DNA of 64,000 nucleotides. Origin: Saccharolobus caldissimus. Its GTDB lineage: Archaea; Thermoproteota; Thermoprotei_A; Sulfolobales; Sulfolobaceae. Numbering within the stretch: the stretch's first letter is position 1; the number at the start of each line of letters is the position of its first letter. Location of the stretch: the NCBI RefSeq assembly GCF_020886315.1, contig NZ_AP025226.1, positions 2,568,001 through 2,632,000 of the forward strand, written 5' to 3'. Positions 1 through 8,816 of the stretch are shown piece after piece. A program made the translations under genes and the position numbers. The notes beneath the pieces are model-generated. The model did not search any database. It had not been told where the DNA came from and saw nothing but the letters and a program-made list of their open reading frames with translations.

Positions 1-86
1 ATCCCGTACCTAAGTAGCATAAAAAGGCTCATTATATCATCTTCCGCAGTGTCACAATCTATAATGAAATGTCTCACATATTTCAC
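1..86 (-). CDS. Nucleoside hydrolase, N-terminal part (runs off window)
   Basis: Reading the minus strand from a GTG at 86 gives [20 protein letters not shown], followed by a hydrophobic helix. The DxDTxxDD motif is the calcium-binding N-terminal signature of inosine/uridine-preferring nucleoside hydrolases, which cleave the N-glycosidic bond of ribonucleosides. The start lies 4 bases after the stop of the BtpA-family gene and overlaps a GGGGTG ribosome-binding site, so the two genes are co-transcribed. With the permease fragment upstream this suggests nucleoside/nucleobase salvage. Only about 28 residues are in the window, so the assignment depends on the metal-binding motif. Confidence 0.75.
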   Translation of the reverse strand, partial: MKYVRHFIIDCDTAEDDIMSLFMLLRYG

Positions 87-90
87 CCCT

Positions 91-885
91 TTATTTTTTA
101 CACTCCTTAACCAACTTCTCATAAGCGTCTTTTCTGTTTGGTCCTCCCACAATTCCGTTCTCCTTAAAGTCTTTTTCACCTATTATTAACCCGTCAGCTT
201 CTCTGCAATATTCCTTAAAATTATCTAATGATATCCCACTACCTATGAGAACTGGTAAACTTACCGCAGATTTAACCTTTCTAACTACATTAATCTCTGG
301 TGGAATATTACTTCTATACCCAGACACTATAACAGCGTCAGCACCACCCCTTTCTGCTAAATCCTGTGCAGCTATTTCAATCGGCAAATTATATAGAGGA
401 TATGCATGTTTGACATGAATATCAGCGGCTATCATGACCTTCGAATTTAGATATCTCTTTAATCTCAGTAAATCCGCAGCCTTACCCTCTATTATACCTT
501 GATCCGTTACGTACGCTCCTATTAAGATGTTACACCTAATGAATTGGGAATTAGTAATATGTGCTATTGAAAAAGCATCTATACAGCCATTTCTTAAAAC
601 GTTTACCCCTACGGCTTCAAAACTGAAGTTCCTTCTTATCTCCCTCGTTATAATGCTCATAGAGGCCACAGTTATTGGGGGTATCTGATCCTTATAAAAT
701 GGATAATCTCCTAAGTTCTCCACTATTACGCCATCTACACCGGCTTCTTCCAATTTCTTTCCTTCATTATAAGCGAAATTTATTATTTCTTCTAAGGATA
801 GTTTATTATTTGGGGAGCCGGGCAAAGGGGGTAAGTGAATCATGCCTATTATAAAGGGCTTTCCGCGGAAGAGGTCCGATAGCAT
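91..885 (-). CDS. BtpA/SgcQ-family TIM-barrel protein
   Basis: A 264-residue protein opening [20 protein letters not shown], with [18 protein letters not shown] near residue 50 and a C-terminal [12 protein letters not shown] segment typical of phosphate-binding barrel ends. This matches the BtpA/SgcQ family, named for a photosystem I assembly factor, but widespread in non-photosynthetic archaea and bacteria beside nucleoside hydrolases and sugar kinases, where a sugar- or nucleoside-related enzymatic role is likelier. It sits 6 bases after the NCS1 permease stop and 4 bases before the nucleoside hydrolase start, forming one minus-strand unit. The length is normal and no defect is seen. The reaction is not known. 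Confidence 0.82.
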   Translation of the reverse strand: MLSDLFRGKPFIIGMIHLPPLPGSPNNKLSLEEIINFAYNEGKKLEEAGVDGVIVENLGDYPFYKDQIPPITVASMSIITREIRRNFSFEAVGVNVLRNGCIDAFSIAHITNSQFIRCNILIGAYVTDQGIIEGKAADLLRLKRYLNSKVMIAADIHVKHAYPLYNLPIEIAAQDLAERGGADAVIVSGYRSNIPPEINVVRKVKSAVSLPVLIGSGISLDNFKEYCREADGLIIGEKDFKENGIVGGPNRKDAYEKLVKECKK

Positions 886-891
886 AGTAAT

Positions 892-1129
892 TTACACCTT
901 CTTTAATATATAATAAATAGTCGCTGCTATTAAACTCCCCAACACTTGATAGGGAAAGTATAAGGAAACGATACCGAAGACGTTATAGTAATTTAATAAA
1001 ACCCCTATTATTAAAGCTACTAATGCCTTTGCACTCACCCATTTACTCGGAATGTAGAACGCTTCCATGTCCATTTGTTTAAGCCCAGTATACCAATCAA
1101 CTAATAATATGAAACTGACTTTCTCATCA
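892..1129 (-). pseudogene. C-terminal remnant of an NCS1-family nucleobase permease
   Basis: The open frame continues upstream of the internal ATG at 1074 to the IS boundary near 1130. It reads SFILLVDWYTGLKQ, then MDMEAFY, and then two hydrophobic helices. An IxLxDWY stretch followed by a charged loop, a Trp-containing segment and two membrane helices is how NCS1 (uracil/cytosine/allantoin) permeases end. The rest of the gene is missing: the DNA beyond the IS200/605 element (after 2417) does not continue the frame on this strand. The permease was therefore lost by insertion plus deletion. It still fits a salvage role with the neighbouring nucleoside hydrolase and BtpA gene. Confidence 0.65.
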
Positions 1130-2417
1130 CCCTGGAAGGGCGATGGTTCCCTCCCAGAGGGATCATCGTTCCCACCATCGATTCGGGACTACATCTCTCA
1201 TATGGTGGGCAGACGAGAGGGCCAGAGACCCCCTCCTGTTCAAATTAACTATAGCAACAACATCCCTATCATTCTCATAACCACATGAACACTTAAACCA
1301 ACGATACCCTTTCTCCTCCATCCTTTTACCACACTTAGGGCAAGAGACGGAAGAATACTTGGGATTAACGTATTGAACTAGAATACCGTGTTTCTTAGCT
1401 TGCCACTCAACCCAATACTGAATCCTACAATACTGCATCAGATAAAGTTTGTCGCGAAACTCTTTAGGTAGTTTATCTACGTTCTTGACAAGATTCTTAA
1501 GACTCTCCAACTTAATAACATTAGCACCAAAATCTCTAGCAATCTCAACAACCCACTTCCCAACCTTCCTAGCGAAATCCTCCATAATACGCCTAGCCCT
1601 TTGATGAAAAGAACGGATTCTATACAAGATCCCCTTATTCCCCCTCCACCTTCTTGGGTATTTCTTCTGAAGATTTTCAGCCAATGACTTCCAGTGGTGA
1701 ACCTCGTGCAAACGAGTTGGAATCCTAACGTAATGAGTATCATCCTTGCCAACAACAATCTCGCTCATGTTAATATCAACAGCAACACTTTCCCTAGGTT
1801 CAACTTTCTCCAACGGTTTCTCAAAAACCACTTTTAGAAAAGCCTTATCACCCTTAACCACTAACCTAGCCTCCTTCATCCTCCAGCTTAAGTACTCCTT
1901 GAGGTTTCTAGGATAACCTAGAATTTGAAGTTCACCAACACTTGCTATCCTAACAGTCATGTTATCTAAGTCCACATTATAACTTGCTTTAGGAGTTAGC
2001 CAAACTGTTGGCTTATATACTCTTGGAAACCTACCCTTTTTAGGATTATTGTACCAACCCTTGTACACTGAGAGGGCATCCCTATAACAATCCTCGGCAA
2101 CCTTTGATGGTAGATTATATTCCTCTCTTAACCTCGTGTATAATTCCTCGTGAACTTTTCCTAACACTCCCTTTTCATTAGGATTTTTCACGTTCTCTTT
2201 TAACCAAAATAGGGTGAAACGTATTGCCTTTACATAGTTGTTCACGAGGGCTAGGAGGGGTTCAGAGAGAGCGATCTTCATAGAAACAGTAGCTCTGATC
2301 GCTTTAACCCTCCTAGCCATTAAAAGAAAATTAAGAAAAAGAAGTATTTAAATATAAGGGGGCTATTCATCCCCGCTGGCGAGGCTTTTCGCCCCCTTAA
2401 CCCCAATTTTTGTAAGA
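1130..2417 (-). mobile_element. IS200/IS605-type element carrying tnpB only
   Basis: The left boundary is set by sequence shared with two other copies (47055-47345 and 14305-14605), starting at CCCTGGAAGGGCGATG. The other end carries a hairpin-forming GGGGGC...GCCCCC segment at about 2357-2395 followed by AATTTTTGTAAG, also shared with the copy ending at 14605. There is no tnpA, no terminal inverted repeat and no target duplication, as expected for single-strand transposing IS200/605 relatives. The region 1130-1250, overlapping the tnpB 3' end, is the most conserved part between copies and is where an omega (guide) RNA would lie. Confidence 0.75.
1163..2320 (-). CDS. tnpB: TnpB RNA-guided nuclease of IS200/605 element
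   Basis: A 385-residue protein with an N-terminal helical region, a RuvC-type first catalytic Asp in [13 protein letters not shown] near residue 195, the Glu motif in [10 protein letters not shown], and a C-terminal CPKCGKRM...[17 protein letters not shown] zinc ribbon containing the last catalytic Asp. TnpB is the compact RNA-guided DNA nuclease ancestral to Cas12; it biases transmission of its own element. All motifs are intact and length is normal, so this copy may be active even without tnpA if a partner is supplied in trans. The C-terminus ends PNRWWER, shared with the truncated copy at 47 kb. It interrupts an NCS1 permease gene. Confidence 0.92.
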   Translation of the reverse strand: MARRVKAIRATVSMKIALSEPLLALVNNYVKAIRFTLFWLKENVKNPNEKGVLGKVHEELYTRLREEYNLPSKVAEDCYRDALSVYKGWYNNPKKGRFPRVYKPTVWLTPKASYNVDLDNMTVRIASVGELQILGYPRNLKEYLSWRMKEARLVVKGDKAFLKVVFEKPLEKVEPRESVAVDINMSEIVVGKDDTHYVRIPTRLHEVHHWKSLAENLQKKYPRRWRGNKGILYRIRSFHQRARRIMEDFARKVGKWVVEIARDFGANVIKLESLKNLVKNVDKLPKEFRDKLYLMQYCRIQYWVEWQAKKHGILVQYVNPKYSSVSCPKCGKRMEEKGYRWFKCSCGYENDRDVVAIVNLNRRGSLALSSAHHMRDVVPNRWWER

Positions 2418-2454
2418 TTATAGAAGAAGAAACAATTCGCGTATTACTTAACCC

Positions 2455-2475
2455 AGATATTTAAATTTTTGATTT
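2455..2475 (+). promoter_or_regulatory. Probable TATA box of the SDR operon
   Basis: The sequence AGATATTTAAATTTTTG lies about 55-65 bases ahead of the SDR start at 2525, and GGTGAT lies 5 bases before the ATG. It is the only clear TATA-like stretch between the IS element and the operon. The three downstream genes overlap end to end, so this promoter probably drives all four. Confidence 0.45.
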
Positions 2476-2524
2476 TACATGTAAAGAGTAGGACTTTAAT
2501 CAAGACCTCAATATAGGTGATAAT

Positions 2525-3259
2525 ATGACTAGAATTGCAATTATAACTGGGGCTGGAAGCGGGATAGGTTATGCTACTTCAGTTAAACTGGCATCAAAAG
2601 GCTATACGGTAATAATGGGAGATATTAGAGATAACATTCAAGAGAAGGCTAAGGAGGTAGAAGCTAAGACTAAGGGTAAAGCAATAGGATTAAGGGTAAA
2701 CGTAGCCGATTGGAACTCCTGCAGAGAATTTTACGAGAGTGCCCTTAAAATTCTGGGAGTTGATCACGTAGATATACTCGTAAATAATGCTGGGATAATT
2801 AGGGACGCATTATTCGTAAAAATGACCCCGGAACAGTGGGATGAGGTAATAAAGGTTCACTTATACGGTACGTTTAACATGACCAAGCAAGTAGTTGAGG
2901 GAATGATAAAGTATAATTGGGGAAGAATAATTAATATGTCATCAGCTAGTTGGCAAGGAAACATAGGTCAAGCTAATTACGCGGCTGCTAAGGCCGGAAT
3001 TATAGGCTTTACTAAGACTTTAGCCAGAGAATTGGGGAAGTATAATATAACGGTTAACGCAATAGTCCCTGGATTTATTGATACGCCAATGACAGCTAGC
3101 GTCCCTGAGAAGGTTAGAAACATGATAATCGATAGGATACCTATGAAGAGAATGGGAACTCCGGAAGAGGTGGCAAACATAATAGCCTTTCTCTCTTCCG
3201 AAGAAGCGTCTTACATTAACGGTGCAGTCATAGAGGTTACCGGAGGGTTAGTCCTATGA
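2525..3259 (+). CDS. Short-chain dehydrogenase/reductase (FabG/PhaB-like)
   Basis: A 244-residue classical SDR. The Rossmann motif TGAGSGIGYA is at residues 8-17, LVNNAGIIRD near 87-96, and the catalytic Ser-Tyr-Lys triad in MSSASWQGNIGQANYAAAKAG near 138-158. Family members reduce 3-oxoacyl-CoA/ACP or oxidise 3-hydroxyacyl-CoA with NAD(P). The stop overlaps the acyl-CoA ligase start by 4 bases (ATGA), so translation is coupled. In this operon it would interconvert 3-hydroxy- and 3-oxo-acyl-CoA intermediates. Substrate cannot be read from sequence. The Asp in GDIRDN after the second strand suggests NAD rather than NADP preference (inference). Confidence 0.9.
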   Translation: MTRIAIITGAGSGIGYATSVKLASKGYTVIMGDIRDNIQEKAKEVEAKTKGKAIGLRVNVADWNSCREFYESALKILGVDHVDILVNNAGIIRDALFVKMTPEQWDEVIKVHLYGTFNMTKQVVEGMIKYNWGRIINMSSASWQGNIGQANYAAAKAGIIGFTKTLARELGKYNITVNAIVPGFIDTPMTASVPEKVRNMIIDRIPMKRMGTPEEVANIIAFLSSEEASYINGAVIEVTGGLVL

Positions 3260-4767
3260 TAGTTAAGGGAAGTGAGTTGGAAGCAATAAAATCGCCCAAG
3301 CCACAGAGTGAGATATTAGTCCCTAGGGATGAGATAGCAATAGACTATTTCGGAACAAAAATTTCTTACAGAGAACTTTACTCAATGGTTAAGAGTGTGT
3401 CATCTCAGTTGGAAATTAAGAAGGGAGATATCGTAATATTATCCATGCAGAATATTCCTCAGTTCATAATAATTGAGTACGCAATATGGAAAAAGGGAGG
3501 AATAGTTTTGCCTGTAAATCCTTCGTATTCAGAGAGGGAATTGGAATATTTAGTAAAAGATTCTGGAGCTAAGTTAATGATAGCCTCGTGCGAATCTAAT
3601 GTACCTAAAGGAATAAAAGTCATTAGAACTAATCCGAACACGTTTCATGAAATACCCAGCGAATTAAGAGAAAAGTGGAAGATTAATGATTGCGAGGAGG
3701 AATTGGATTTTAAATCGTTATCTAATACGGAAGAAGTTAAGGTTAATCCTGAGGATTTAGCCCTATTAGTTTACACTTCTGGAACTACCGGAGTCCCAAA
3801 AGGTGTTCCAATAACCCATAGTAATATTTTTGCATCTTCTGTAATTTACAGAGAATGGTTTAAGTTTACAGATAAGGATAAGGTTTTAGGAATAGCTCCC
3901 TTCTTTCACATAACGGGGCAAATATTTCATATAACCACTGCAATTCTTTCCGGAAGTCAGATAGTAACATCTTTCAGGTTTGACCCAGTTATCGCTTTAA
4001 GTGACGTTGAGGAAAAGAAGACAACAGTAACAATGGCAGTAGCTACTGCGTATAGAGCTATGCTTAACGCTTATTCCGGTGAAGATTTGTCGAGTATGAG
4101 ACTTTGGTCCTCTGGCGGTATGGCTATGCCAAGAGCTTTAGAACTTGAGTGGAGAAATAAAGTAGGGCAGTGGATTTATATGGCTTGGGGATTAACTGAG
4201 ACCACATCCCCTGCTACCCTATGGCCTTATCCATATATTGGAGAATTACCGGTAGATCCAGAATATAATATAGTTAGCTCTGGCGTTCCCGTTTATAATA
4301 CGGAAATTATGTTAGCTGAGGATGGAGAACTATTAGTTAGAGGCCCTCAAGTGGTTAAAGGGTATTGGAAAATGTCTCCATTTAAAGATGGCTGGTTACC
4401 CACGGGAGATATAGGAAAGATAATTAACGGCTGGGTTTACATAATAGATAGAAAAAAGGATATAATAAATGCTTCAGGCTTTAAAGTAATGCCGAGAGAA
4501 GTTGAGGAGGTCATTTACATGCATCCTGCAGTAGATGAAGTAGCTGTTGTGGGATTAGCTGATGAGTACAGAGGGGAGACAGTTGCGGCTTTCGTAAAGG
4601 TTAAAGAGGGTTATGAAGAGAATGAGAAGTTAAAGGAGGAGATAATTTCTCTGTGTAAAAGGAATCTCGCCCCATATAAGGTGCCGAAAATAATTAATTT
4701 CGTTAAGGAGATACCTAAAACGCCTTCGGGGAAAATAATGAGGAGGGCGTTTAGAGGTGAAAAGTAG
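3256..4767 (+). CDS. AMP-forming acyl-CoA synthetase (FadD-like)
   Basis: A 503-residue ANL-superfamily ligase that activates a carboxylic acid to acyl-AMP and then acyl-CoA. The P-loop VYTSGTTGVPKGVPITHSN is near residue 172, MAWGLTETTSPAT near 310, TGDIGKI with IIDRKKDIINASGFKVMP near 390-415, and the C-terminal catalytic lysine in PKTPSGKIMRR. All conserved motifs are intact and length is normal. It overlaps the SDR by 4 bases and the following thiolase-like gene by 11 bases. It provides the entry step of the pathway encoded by this operon. Fatty, aromatic and branched acids are all possible substrates. Confidence 0.92.
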   Translation: MIVKGSELEAIKSPKPQSEILVPRDEIAIDYFGTKISYRELYSMVKSVSSQLEIKKGDIVILSMQNIPQFIIIEYAIWKKGGIVLPVNPSYSERELEYLVKDSGAKLMIASCESNVPKGIKVIRTNPNTFHEIPSELREKWKINDCEEELDFKSLSNTEEVKVNPEDLALLVYTSGTTGVPKGVPITHSNIFASSVIYREWFKFTDKDKVLGIAPFFHITGQIFHITTAILSGSQIVTSFRFDPVIALSDVEEKKTTVTMAVATAYRAMLNAYSGEDLSSMRLWSSGGMAMPRALELEWRNKVGQWIYMAWGLTETTSPATLWPYPYIGELPVDPEYNIVSSGVPVYNTEIMLAEDGELLVRGPQVVKGYWKMSPFKDGWLPTGDIGKIINGWVYIIDRKKDIINASGFKVMPREVEEVIYMHPAVDEVAVVGLADEYRGETVAAFVKVKEGYEENEKLKEEIISLCKRNLAPYKVPKIINFVKEIPKTPSGKIMRRAFRGEK

Positions 4768-5917
4768 GATAGTGGGCTTTTCCGGGATGACCTTTAAGAA
4801 GTATGAGGGTTCAACTTTTCAATTGCTCTCCGAGGTAGTGAGCAAAGCAATGGAAATGGCTTCGATCAATTCAAGGGAAATAGACGGTTTACTTTTCACA
4901 ATAATACCCGGGACTTTTGACGGTAAGGCTAACGTACATTTCCCCTCTTTTCAATTATCTTCTTTTTTGGGAATAAAGCCTAAGTACATTGACGTAATAG
5001 ATTACGGGGGGCCTTCAGCCCTTACCATGATTTATAGGGCTTTTAAGTTAATAGAAGCTGGGGAAATAGAAACTGCCTTATGCGTTGTTGGGGGTAAGGG
5101 TTCGTTTTTAAGGGAGAATAGGGTAACTGCAGATTCCGTGGACAAATTTTACAACATAAGTTTAACGCCATTTGACGAATTCTTTAGGGTTTACGAGGAT
5201 ATGAATCCAGTAACTGATTACGCTTTGGTAGCTAAGAGACATGGAAAACTCTTCGGAACTACTGATGAGCAAAGGGCGATGATAGCAGTAAATCAGAGGA
5301 AAAACGCCATGGATAACGATAAGGCTATTTACAAAAACCCTATAACAGTTAAAGATGTATTGTCCTCAAGAATGGTTAGCGATCCTTTAAGGTTGCTTGA
5401 AATAGTATATCCAGTAGACGGATTCCACGCCTTCATCGTAAGTAAACATCAGAGGAACTCTAATTTAAGGCCCATAAGAATAGACTTTTACGGTGAGGCT
5501 CATTGGACTGAAATGCCCACGGAATGGAAGGATATAGTTTACACTCCTACGGTAGAGAGTAGTAAAGGGGTTAATTTAGAGAAAATAGACGCTTATGAGC
5601 TTTATGACTCCTTTACTATAACCGTACTCTTAGAAATAGAGGATATTGGGCTGGCTGAGAAGGGAAAGGGAGGGAAGTTCGTAGAAAATACAGATACGAC
5701 ATATAGAGGGGAAATACCCATAAATACGGGAGGGGGTTCATTAAATGTGGGACAGCCAGCTTTTATGAGTGGTGGCGTTATTTTAGAGGAAGCTTTACTC
5801 CAGTTAAACGATATGGCTAAGGGTCATCAGGTGAAGGGGGCTAATAGGGTTTTGGTGAACGGCATAGGAGGATGGAATAGGGGTCACGCAGTTACTATGG
5901 TTTTGGAAGGTGAGTAA
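4757..5917 (+). CDS. Thiolase-like protein lacking the nucleophilic Cys (SCPx/Ltp2-type)
   Basis: A 386-residue protein of the thiolase/SCP-x fold starting at a GTG preceded by GAGG. At the place of the thiolase nucleophile it reads DYGGPSALTMIYRAF (about residues 79-93), with no Cys, and the C-terminal catalytic Cys motif is replaced by GIGGWNRGHAVTM. It keeps YELYDSFTITVLLEIE. Cys-less thiolase homologues paired with DUF35 proteins include the Ltp2 aldolases of steroid side-chain degradation, which perform retro-aldol cleavage of 3-hydroxyacyl-CoA rather than thiolysis. It overlaps the ligase by 11 bases and the DUF35 gene by 8. An aldolase role is inference; a structural subunit of a larger complex is the alternative. 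Confidence 0.82.
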   Translation: MKSRIVGFSGMTFKKYEGSTFQLLSEVVSKAMEMASINSREIDGLLFTIIPGTFDGKANVHFPSFQLSSFLGIKPKYIDVIDYGGPSALTMIYRAFKLIEAGEIETALCVVGGKGSFLRENRVTADSVDKFYNISLTPFDEFFRVYEDMNPVTDYALVAKRHGKLFGTTDEQRAMIAVNQRKNAMDNDKAIYKNPITVKDVLSSRMVSDPLRLLEIVYPVDGFHAFIVSKHQRNSNLRPIRIDFYGEAHWTEMPTEWKDIVYTPTVESSKGVNLEKIDAYELYDSFTITVLLEIEDIGLAEKGKGGKFVENTDTTYRGEIPINTGGGSLNVGQPAFMSGGVILEEALLQLNDMAKGHQVKGANRVLVNGIGGWNRGHAVTMVLEGE

Positions 5918-6263
5918 GATGTTCGATAAGATAAAAGAGGAGTATCTAAGCTTAATGGAGAAGGAGAAACTTCCTTACACTAAATGTAAAACATGCGGGT
6001 ACGTTTTCTTTTACCCTAGGGATTTCTGTCCTAAATGCAACTCTAGGGATTTAGAAGTTAAAATAAGTGAAGGGAAGGGTAAGGTATTTTCATTTACTAA
6101 ATTTCAAGGTAAAAAGGGTGAAACTATTTACGGAATTGTGGAATTAATTGAGGGGTTTAGAATGTATGCTAATATTTTTGGTGATGTAGACATAGGGGAT
6201 GAGGTTGTTGTATCTTTTATAAACGACAGTGGTAGAAAAATACCAGTATTCAAAAAGAAATAA
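5910..6263 (+). CDS. DUF35 zinc-ribbon/OB-fold acyl-CoA-binding protein
   Basis: A 117-residue protein with a helix, a rubredoxin-like zinc ribbon (CKTC at 26-29 and CPKC at 40-43), then a beta-rich OB fold. DUF35 proteins bind acyl-CoA and dock to thiolase-superfamily partners, for example in the archaeal thiolase/HMG-CoA synthase complex and in Ltp2-ChsH2 aldolases. It overlaps the thiolase-like gene by 8 bases and closes the operon. An ATG at 5919 is an alternative start after GTG 5910. The partner gene upstream lacks the thiolase Cys, which favours an aldolase complex. Confidence 0.88.
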   Translation: MSKMFDKIKEEYLSLMEKEKLPYTKCKTCGYVFFYPRDFCPKCNSRDLEVKISEGKGKVFSFTKFQGKKGETIYGIVELIEGFRMYANIFGDVDIGDEVVVSFINDSGRKIPVFKKK

Positions 6264-6965
6264 TTAATTAAAATTAAATAAAATTTTTAAATTTACAGTA
6301 TTTTTGTAAATATTACTGTTATTATGTGCTATAATTCTACCCATAAAGTCAAAGAGATACATTATAATAATATATAATATATATTTATTCCTAATCTCAT
6401 TAGTCCTAGCGTTCAAATTATTAAGCCTACTATCAGCATCAATAACCTCCCTATTCAAAGCAATTAAACTTAACATCAACATATCTCAGTGTGGATAACA
6501 ACTTCATTCATTTAAAAACTTAGTTTAAATTTCTTAAATTCACTTTATTAGATGTGTAAATATTTAGTAAAAATTAGAGAAAATTATAATATTACTTTTC
6601 TTACTACTAAATCTCACGTTAAGTTAAACATAAATTTCCAATTATATGATTTATACTAAATTAACAAAATTATTATATGCACTGATAGTGCTAGCACTAA
6701 GTTACAAAAATCTATAATATTACTTTCGGCACTAAGTACAATGACTAGTATATTAAAATTAAAAATAAATATATAAAATTTATAACTTAATAACGACACT
6801 CTCCTATATAGGTAACCTTTTAAATACGCTATGAACAGTGCTTATTCACACATCTTTCTTTCATATCGTTTGCAATGCTATTATTAGACCTTTATTTTCT
6901 AGTAAGTCGTGAAGTTTAAGGGTATAAAAAGGATTATTGATTGCATGAACTCTATTTATGAGCGT
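6264..6965. other. 700-base A/T-rich intergenic stretch with IS end debris
   Basis: No convincing gene. At about 6486-6512 CAGTGTGGATAACAA matches the terminal repeat of the IS6-type element at 40667-42305, and at about 6775-6803 TTATAACTTAATAACGACACT matches IS1-type terminal repeats. Both look like solo ends left by decayed elements. A 72-codon open frame on the minus strand (6264-6482) beside the IS6 end has no recognisable family. Confidence 0.5.
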
Positions 6966-8240
6966 TTATCTAAACTTCTTTAACCACATCTTTGACGCAT
7001 GTATTAAGCCAATCCTGGTTGGTAGATCTGATGGTAAGGAGTAAATTCCTCTTTTTTCAGCCTTCACAAAGCTGTAATTTACTAATGTTGAAAGTAGATC
7101 GTGAAGCCTAGACTCCCTAATTTCCTCTTTATATAGGGAATTCATAACGTCTGCAATTTCCTTCAATCTACCCTTTCCTCCAAGCCTAGATATTGAAAGT
7201 ATGATTTCAGCGTAACGAGTAGGAGATGACGAAATTTTCAAAAAGTTAGTAAAGTCTTTAGAAACTTGTTTAGCAGCCTCTTTAATAATGTCCTTAATTT
7301 CAATGTTATGAGAATGCTTAACACTATAAGTGTAAGTTCTACCAAATAGAGCAAGCCAGCCAGGGATCCCGTCAAAGAGTTTTATTGCTTTTTCTATAAT
7401 TTTTTCATCAATCTTAATTCCTTCCTCCTCAAAGCCCTTAATTAGAAACTCCCTAGACTGGTCTTCATTAAACCTTTCTAAATAAACCTTAAAGAATTTC
7501 CTACCGAAAAAAGGTTTCTCAGCCTCAACTTGGTTTAAGACCTCTTCAGTTACCCCTACAAAGCTACCTGAAACAATAAGTACTGTATTTTTACACCATT
7601 CATAGATGTCGTGAAGAAAAGAGCCTATATCGAAACCTTTAATTCTCTTAATGTTCTGAAACTCGTCAAGAAAGATAACTAATTTTTTCTTATTGTCATC
7701 TGCAATCTCGTCAAGCCCCCTTACTATTTCGTTAACATCTTGCGTATTGAAATCTCTTAATTTTATCTTAATTTTCGCCCAATTCAGATCTATTATATCC
7801 TTAGGGTCAACTCCTAACCTATTAGAAATGAGTCTAGATATTTTGCCCGCAAAAGTATATTTTTTGATAATCTCGGAAGTCCCTTCTAAGAAAAGCTTAG
7901 AAAAAGTCTCCATAGGGTAAAGCTTCTTTTCACTCCCTATTTTACCTAAGTTAATGACTAGGGGAATTATCTCATCCTTCACCTCATTTAAAGTAACCAT
8001 AACCAAGCTTGTCTTTCCTATCCTCCTTATTCCTAGGACTGCGGCAAAGTCATTATGCTTTAATATATCCTTAAGTTCTTCAATTTCCTTATCCCTATTA
8101 AAGAAGTCGGCCCTCTCATTCTTTGGCCTAGTATCAAAGAGGATTTTCCGCCACCGGAATAATTCCGGAACCGGAAAATTTAAGCTTAATGGAAAAGTAT
8201 TATCATACAGCCCTATAATTCCTGGAAGTTGGTCTTTCAT
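6966..8240 (-). CDS. Archaeal AAA+ ATPase (Arch_ATPase type)
   Basis: About 424 residues. Walker A GIRRIGKTSL lies near residue 70, Walker B LVIFLDEFQN near 180, sensor-like VSGSFVGV after it, and a C-terminal winged-helix region. This is the archaeal STAND-like ATPase family abundant in Sulfolobales, of unknown cellular role and often mobile. Homologues typically begin just before FDTRPK...F-NRDKEIEEL, so the first 30 or so residues here look like a spurious extension. The start codon at 8240 falls inside the end of a noncoding repeat (8230-8400), which suggests the repeat inserted at or replaced the original 5' end. No in-frame ATG or GTG is seen nearer the conserved start. Confidence 0.8.
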   Translation of the reverse strand: MKDQLPGIIGLYDNTFPLSLNFPVPELFRWRKILFDTRPKNERADFFNRDKEIEELKDILKHNDFAAVLGIRRIGKTSLVMVTLNEVKDEIIPLVINLGKIGSEKKLYPMETFSKLFLEGTSEIIKKYTFAGKISRLISNRLGVDPKDIIDLNWAKIKIKLRDFNTQDVNEIVRGLDEIADDNKKKLVIFLDEFQNIKRIKGFDIGSFLHDIYEWCKNTVLIVSGSFVGVTEEVLNQVEAEKPFFGRKFFKVYLERFNEDQSREFLIKGFEEEGIKIDEKIIEKAIKLFDGIPGWLALFGRTYTYSVKHSHNIEIKDIIKEAAKQVSKDFTNFLKISSSPTRYAEIILSISRLGGKGRLKEIADVMNSLYKEEIRESRLHDLLSTLVNYSFVKAEKRGIYSLPSDLPTRIGLIHASKMWLKKFR

Positions 8241-8400
8241 AGGGTTTCATATCAACCTCTCATCCTCAGATCCCTTATTTTCCTCTCCACGCATAGGTTA
8301 AGAAGTATGAACTCCCAGCAATGGCGTAAGGAATTTCATTGAGTGCCTTCCTCCACCTCACATAGGCTTCATAGTAACACCCTCTGATTGATAGAAGATT
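8230..8400 (-). repeat. Noncoding repeat family, truncated copy
   Basis: Shares TTTCATAGGGTTTCATAT, the TATGAACTCCCAGC block and the CATTGAGTGCC block with copies at 37750-38035, 38745-39035 and 10592-10865. This copy lacks the TTCACGG...TATCGGAAACTG end. No open reading frame spans the family. It abuts the start of the ATPase gene. Confidence 0.6.
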
Positions 8401-8477
8401 ATTAAACTTTGATTACAATTAATCTCGGCTTATTTAAGGAATTAAAAATGATTAAAAATAACGAATAATTACACAAA

Positions 8478-8492
8478 ATTGTCGTAGACAAT
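8478..8492. promoter_or_regulatory. Inverted repeat upstream of vapB
   Basis: ATTGTC-GTA-GACAAT is a perfect 6-base inverted repeat 7 bases before the antitoxin start at 8499, a plausible operator for antitoxin autorepression. Short palindromes occur by chance in such A/T-rich DNA, so this is tentative. Confidence 0.3.
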
Positions 8493-8498
8493 AGGCTA

Positions 8499-8816
8499 AT
8501 GGGAATTAAAAATGGGAAAGTTTTTAAATTAGAAAATAAAGCTGAGCTCATGGAAGTTAAAAAAGTTGATAGTAAGGGTAGAATCTATTTAGGGAGTGAG
8601 TTTGCAGGCAAAAAATTGTATGTTATAAGGATTTTTGACAGTTTGTTTATTACTGACAGTGAGGAGAAGGCTAATGAGATAGAGAGGAAGAAGGAGGAGT
8701 TTCTTAGAGAGGGCATAGAAAAGCTTTTTGATTTCCTTGGCGAGCCATCAATTGAGGAAATTAAGGGGGCAGTTGAGAGATTGAGGAAGAGAAAATTCTC
8801 GTCGATACAAATGTAA
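8499..8816 (+). CDS. VapB-type antitoxin (SpoVT/AbrB fold)
   Basis: A 105-residue protein. The segment MEVKKVDSKGRIYLGSEFAGKK (residues 18-39) is an AbrB-like swapped-hairpin DNA-binding domain, followed by a charged helical tail that would wrap the toxin. An ATG at 8550 begins exactly at the domain and may be the true start; the first 17 residues are low-complexity. It overlaps the PIN-domain frame downstream, the usual vapBC arrangement. Antitoxins of this type repress their own operon and neutralise the RNase toxin. Confidence 0.68.
   Translation: MGIKNGKVFKLENKAELMEVKKVDSKGRIYLGSEFAGKKLYVIRIFDSLFITDSEEKANEIERKKEEFLREGIEKLFDFLGEPSIEEIKGAVERLRKRKFSSIQM

Noticed and set aside
4757-5917. Classical acetyl-CoA acetyltransferase (degradative thiolase)
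   Set aside because: Both catalytic cysteines are absent, so a thiolysis role is not supported.
6264-6482. 72-codon minus-strand frame after the DUF35 gene
   Set aside because: No family resemblance, ends flush with a neighbouring stop, adjacent to a solo IS6-type end; listed only inside the intergenic entry.
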